Of a DNA stretch of 8,008 nucleotides, positions 5,677-8,008 are shown piece after piece. This DNA comes from Ruminococcaceae bacterium UBA5396 (GTDB taxonomy: Bacteria > Bacillota > Clostridia > Oscillospirales > Acutalibacteraceae). The notes under the pieces were generated by a model. That model did not search any database and was not told where the DNA came from. It saw only the letters and a list, made by a program, of their open reading frames with translations. The stretch is taken from NCBI GenBank assembly GCA_002410715.1, contig DHOG01000116.1, positions 1 to 8,008 of the forward strand, written 5' to 3'. The stretch's first letter is position 1. Each line of letters opens with the position of its first letter. A program made the position numbers and the translations under genes.

Positions 5677-8008
5677 TTATTTTCGTCCCACATACCAATC
5701 GTCATAGGCAGAGCCACTGATATGAATGGTGTTTGTGATTGATTCGGAAGATATCATGCCTGCGGGTGTCCAACAATCGGATTTTGTAATCTTGACCGTA
5801 TAGTTTCCATCCGGGTACCAAAGCGGTGTAAAATGCACTTTTCCATAGCTTCTATTGCTTGGGAAGTACCAAGAGGAACCGATTCTATCCAGTGCACGAC
5901 ATTTACCGCTTGCATAGACATAATTGTATTCGGGGAATAAGGCACAACCGTACTGCGCGCCAGTGTATGAGTTGGAAGATGGCAGTAGATAACCGGATAC
6001 GGAAGTCAGAGCATTATAGGCTTGCAAGGATATTCCATATCCGGACTTCATCGTCCATGTGCTGCCATTCTGTGTTGCTGTTGTTCCCGTTGCCGGAGTT
6101 ATCGCGTTTGTTCCACCGGAATATACACCGATGCCATAGAAGTAGCGGACAAAACTACTGCCGTTATAGGTGTATTCCCACCATGTTGCATATCCTATTC
6201 GGCTGCTCGGTGCAGAGGGGATGGAAAATCCGCTTGGTGCGTTCGGCTCAAACTGTGTGTCTGGTGTTTCGTAATAATAATATGGCATGGTTGCATATGA
6301 CCTAGAAACAAGGTTGTAGTAAGCTCCATTCTGAAGCACATCGGCCATGATGATCACATTCCCGAAATTTAGTCCCGTAGGAACATTCCATTTGAAATAA
6401 ATAAGATTCATATCGTTGCCGGGTACAACTACCTGCGTTTTGGTTGTGGTGGTAATCAATGTGCCATTTGCTCTGTATACTCTAAAACGAACGGTTATAT
6501 TATTGGTGGGGGTATACGAATCGTGGTATCCGTTTGTCAGCCAAAAACTTGTAACAACGCTTGTAGCTTCACGATAGGTTGCGTTTGGTGAAATCGGGGT
6601 AAGCCCAAGTGGATGATTCACTTTGCAATTAAGAGTAAGACTGTTGTTTGACCCGTTTGTTTCATATGAGGTATGGTAAATTCCCAATCCCTCAAGGTAA
6701 ACGCCGCCCCAAATGGAGATGCTACGCTGGTTCGGCACTTCAAAGGAATAGCCGTTCACATTAATCGTGCTATATGCGGGAATTGCATATATACCTGGAA
6801 TCTGTGTGCGGTCATTTTTGTAGCCATTGATATAGACGGTACAGGAGGTATTGTTGCGATAAGTGTATTGTACCGTTACATTCTGCCCCGCTTCAAGATT
6901 TTGTGGGTCAAAGTAATATCCATTTTCGCCAATCAGTCGGATTTGTGTCAGTTCGACATCGGCTTTAATAATGGGGATATCAATCCATGTGCTTTCATAA
7001 GTCCGCCCTGAATCGGAATACCATGCGGAAGTTAAATCAATCGGGATGCGATTGCTTCCGTTGGTATTGGCTGAATTGTCAGGAACACGGTAAGGATAAA
7101 GGGTGCTATATCTGTTATATGTGTTGCTTTGATTGATGCCAACTCCCGTTGCAGTCATATCAGATGATCCATACGACCTTTGCCATGAACCATTTATCCA
7201 TGCATATAGGTTTCCTGTAAAGTTGTTATAGGAAATCCATGAATTGTTAGAAGTGAAGGTATAATACGGATAAACTCGTTGCCCTGCATAAACCACACCG
7301 CCGGAGCTGCCGGTGCCTTTATAAGCGGCAGTATCTCCCGTGATACTGTACATTGTGACCTGATAGCGGTTGATTTTCGGACGGATGGGAATATAGAAAG
7401 TCTTTTCCGTACCCCATTTGAGGACATTTCCGCTGCTGTCTATCCAGTCTGCCCTTGCTTTCACGGTATAAGAGCTTCGTCCGGAATCAACAGTTGTCGG
7501 TGAGAGTGCCACATCATACCATGTGTTTGAATTAGACCAGACATTTCGCGAAGTTGAGCCGCCCCCAACAACCCATACCGTCTGCCGAACATAACAGTTT
7601 TCACTTTCGGCGGGGAAATGCAGGGCAAACCAGACTCTATCTCCCATAACCGGATATCCATTGCCATAAGTGTAATTAGTAAATGCGCTGCCGTTGCTAA
7701 TACCGTAATGATTGCTGTTGCGGCTGCCTGCGTTGCCCGGCCATGCTTCACAGATTCTTACATTGAGTGAAGGAGAGAAATCCGGTTTTGTTTCGGTGTA
7801 TGCGATTCCAACTCCATATCCCTTATTGATAATGTCATAAAAGGTGGCTCTGGAACTTGATCCTACAGCACTTGCGTTTGTCCATAAACTTTGCCCGTTG
7901 GTTGTATACAAGGAGTTGGGATAATGGCGGTTGGTGTAGGATGAAATAAAGCCCCATGATTCGCTTGTTGAACTGGAACCGCCATTGCTGTTTACACCGA
8001 GAATATAT
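5677..8008 (-). CDS. Large secreted or surface-exposed protein, Tyr/Asn/Ser/Thr/Gly-rich (5' end outside window)
   Basis: The frame is open from the window edge to TAA at 5677, giving 776 residues of the C-terminal part. A start could be drawn at TTG 7911, but the frame continues upstream without a stop in the same style (SNGGSSSTSESWGF), so the true start lies beyond 8008 and any signal peptide is unseen. The composition, with many aromatic and small polar residues, few charges and few cysteines, and no membrane segments, fits an extracellular beta-rich protein. Two stretches look like CARDB or Ig-like domains: one around 6965-6620 (ADVELTQIRLIGENGYYFDP, then AGQNVTVQYTYRNNTSCTVY) and one around 6600-6290 (NNITVRFRVYRANGTLI, NVPTGLNFGNVIIMADV). 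A distinct C-terminal domain from about 6235 includes GYATWWEYTYNGSSFVRYFY, WYPDGNYTVKITKSDCWTPA and ends DDWYVGRK. There is no LPXTG motif or C-terminal anchor. I recall similar proteins next to Clostridia conjugative elements, but know no function; adhesion or mating contact is a guess. Confidence 0.82.
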   Translation of the reverse strand, partial: YILGVNSNGGSSSTSESWGFISSYTNRHYPNSLYTTNGQSLWTNASAVGSSSRATFYDIINKGYGVGIAYTETKPDFSPSLNVRICEAWPGNAGSRNSNHYGISNGSAFTNYTYGNGYPVMGDRVWFALHFPAESENCYVRQTVWVVGGGSTSRNVWSNSNTWYDVALSPTTVDSGRSSYTVKARADWIDSSGNVLKWGTEKTFYIPIRPKINRYQVTMYSITGDTAAYKGTGSSGGVVYAGQRVYPYYTFTSNNSWISYNNFTGNLYAWINGSWQRSYGSSDMTATGVGINQSNTYNRYSTLYPYRVPDNSANTNGSNRIPIDLTSAWYSDSGRTYESTWIDIPIIKADVELTQIRLIGENGYYFDPQNLEAGQNVTVQYTYRNNTSCTVYINGYKNDRTQIPGIYAIPAYSTINVNGYSFEVPNQRSISIWGGVYLEGLGIYHTSYETNGSNNSLTLNCKVNHPLGLTPISPNATYREATSVVTSFWLTNGYHDSYTPTNNITVRFRVYRANGTLITTTTKTQVVVPGNDMNLIYFKWNVPTGLNFGNVIIMADVLQNGAYYNLVSRSYATMPYYYYETPDTQFEPNAPSGFSIPSAPSSRIGYATWWEYTYNGSSFVRYFYGIGVYSGGTNAITPATGTTATQNGSTWTMKSGYGISLQAYNALTSVSGYLLPSSNSYTGAQYGCALFPEYNYVYASGKCRALDRIGSSWYFPSNRSYGKVHFTPLWYPDGNYTVKITKSDCWTPAGMISSESITNTIHISGSAYDDWYVGRK

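Noticed and set aside
5859..6305. Plus-strand ORF of 148 codons
   Set aside because: It is antisense to the secreted-protein gene; the His/Arg/Cys-rich composition reflects the complement of Tyr/Asn/Gly codons.
5677..7911. A 744-residue protein starting at TTG 7911
   Set aside because: The frame stays open upstream to the window edge with the same composition, and no ribosome binding site precedes this TTG, so it is an internal codon of a longer gene.

Overview
The window looks like part of an integrative conjugative or mobilizable element from a low-to-mid-GC Gram-positive bacterium, most likely a gut Clostridia (Firmicutes). The reasons are strong GGAGG-type ribosome binding sites, a TnpV-family ORF, and a very large DNA methylase/SNF2-helicase protein of the kind carried by Clostridia conjugative transposons. 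Every gene I can support lies on the minus strand, so transcription runs from position 8008 toward position 1. Family names rest on recall of sequence families, not on a search.

Layout in transcription order. (1) From 8008 down to 5677 is the C-terminal 776 residues of a large Tyr/Asn/Ser/Thr/Gly-rich, probably secreted protein. Its start lies outside the window, and a hairpin terminator at 5621-5652 closes the unit. (2) From 5579 to 5320 is a small gene with a good ribosome binding site. Its reading frame breaks after 24 codons and resumes in the -1 frame; its 5' part forms a long hairpin followed by a U-rich run. (3) From 5323 to 4808 is a 171-residue conserved-looking element protein whose start codon overlaps the previous stop (ATGA), suggesting translational coupling. 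(4) From 4752 to beyond position 1 is the giant gene. It starts at TTG behind a perfect AAGGAGG and stays open for 1584 codons. It carries an LtrC-like N-terminal region, a disordered linker, a middle accessory domain, an N6-adenine methylase core, and then the Walker A motif of an SNF2-type helicase exactly at the window edge. (5) Inside the linker of the giant gene, on the same strand but in another frame, lies a complete 117-codon tnpV ORF (3911-3558) with its own ribosome binding site.

The most notable feature is this nested tnpV. The same 354 bases read as a recognisable TnpV protein in one frame and as an uninterrupted, family-typical stretch of the giant protein in another. Two terminator-like hairpins near the 5' ends of the small broken gene and the giant gene also deserve attention, since they could attenuate transcription of the operon.

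The genes appear to form an accessory/DNA-processing module of the element: the giant protein probably acts on DNA during or after transfer (methylation plus translocase activity), and the large secreted protein may act at the cell surface. Neither role is shown by the sequence itself. I see no tRNA, rRNA, CRISPR array, insertion sequence ends or attachment site. No gap longer than 300 bases lacks a gene; the longest non-coding stretch is about 97 bases (5580-5676).
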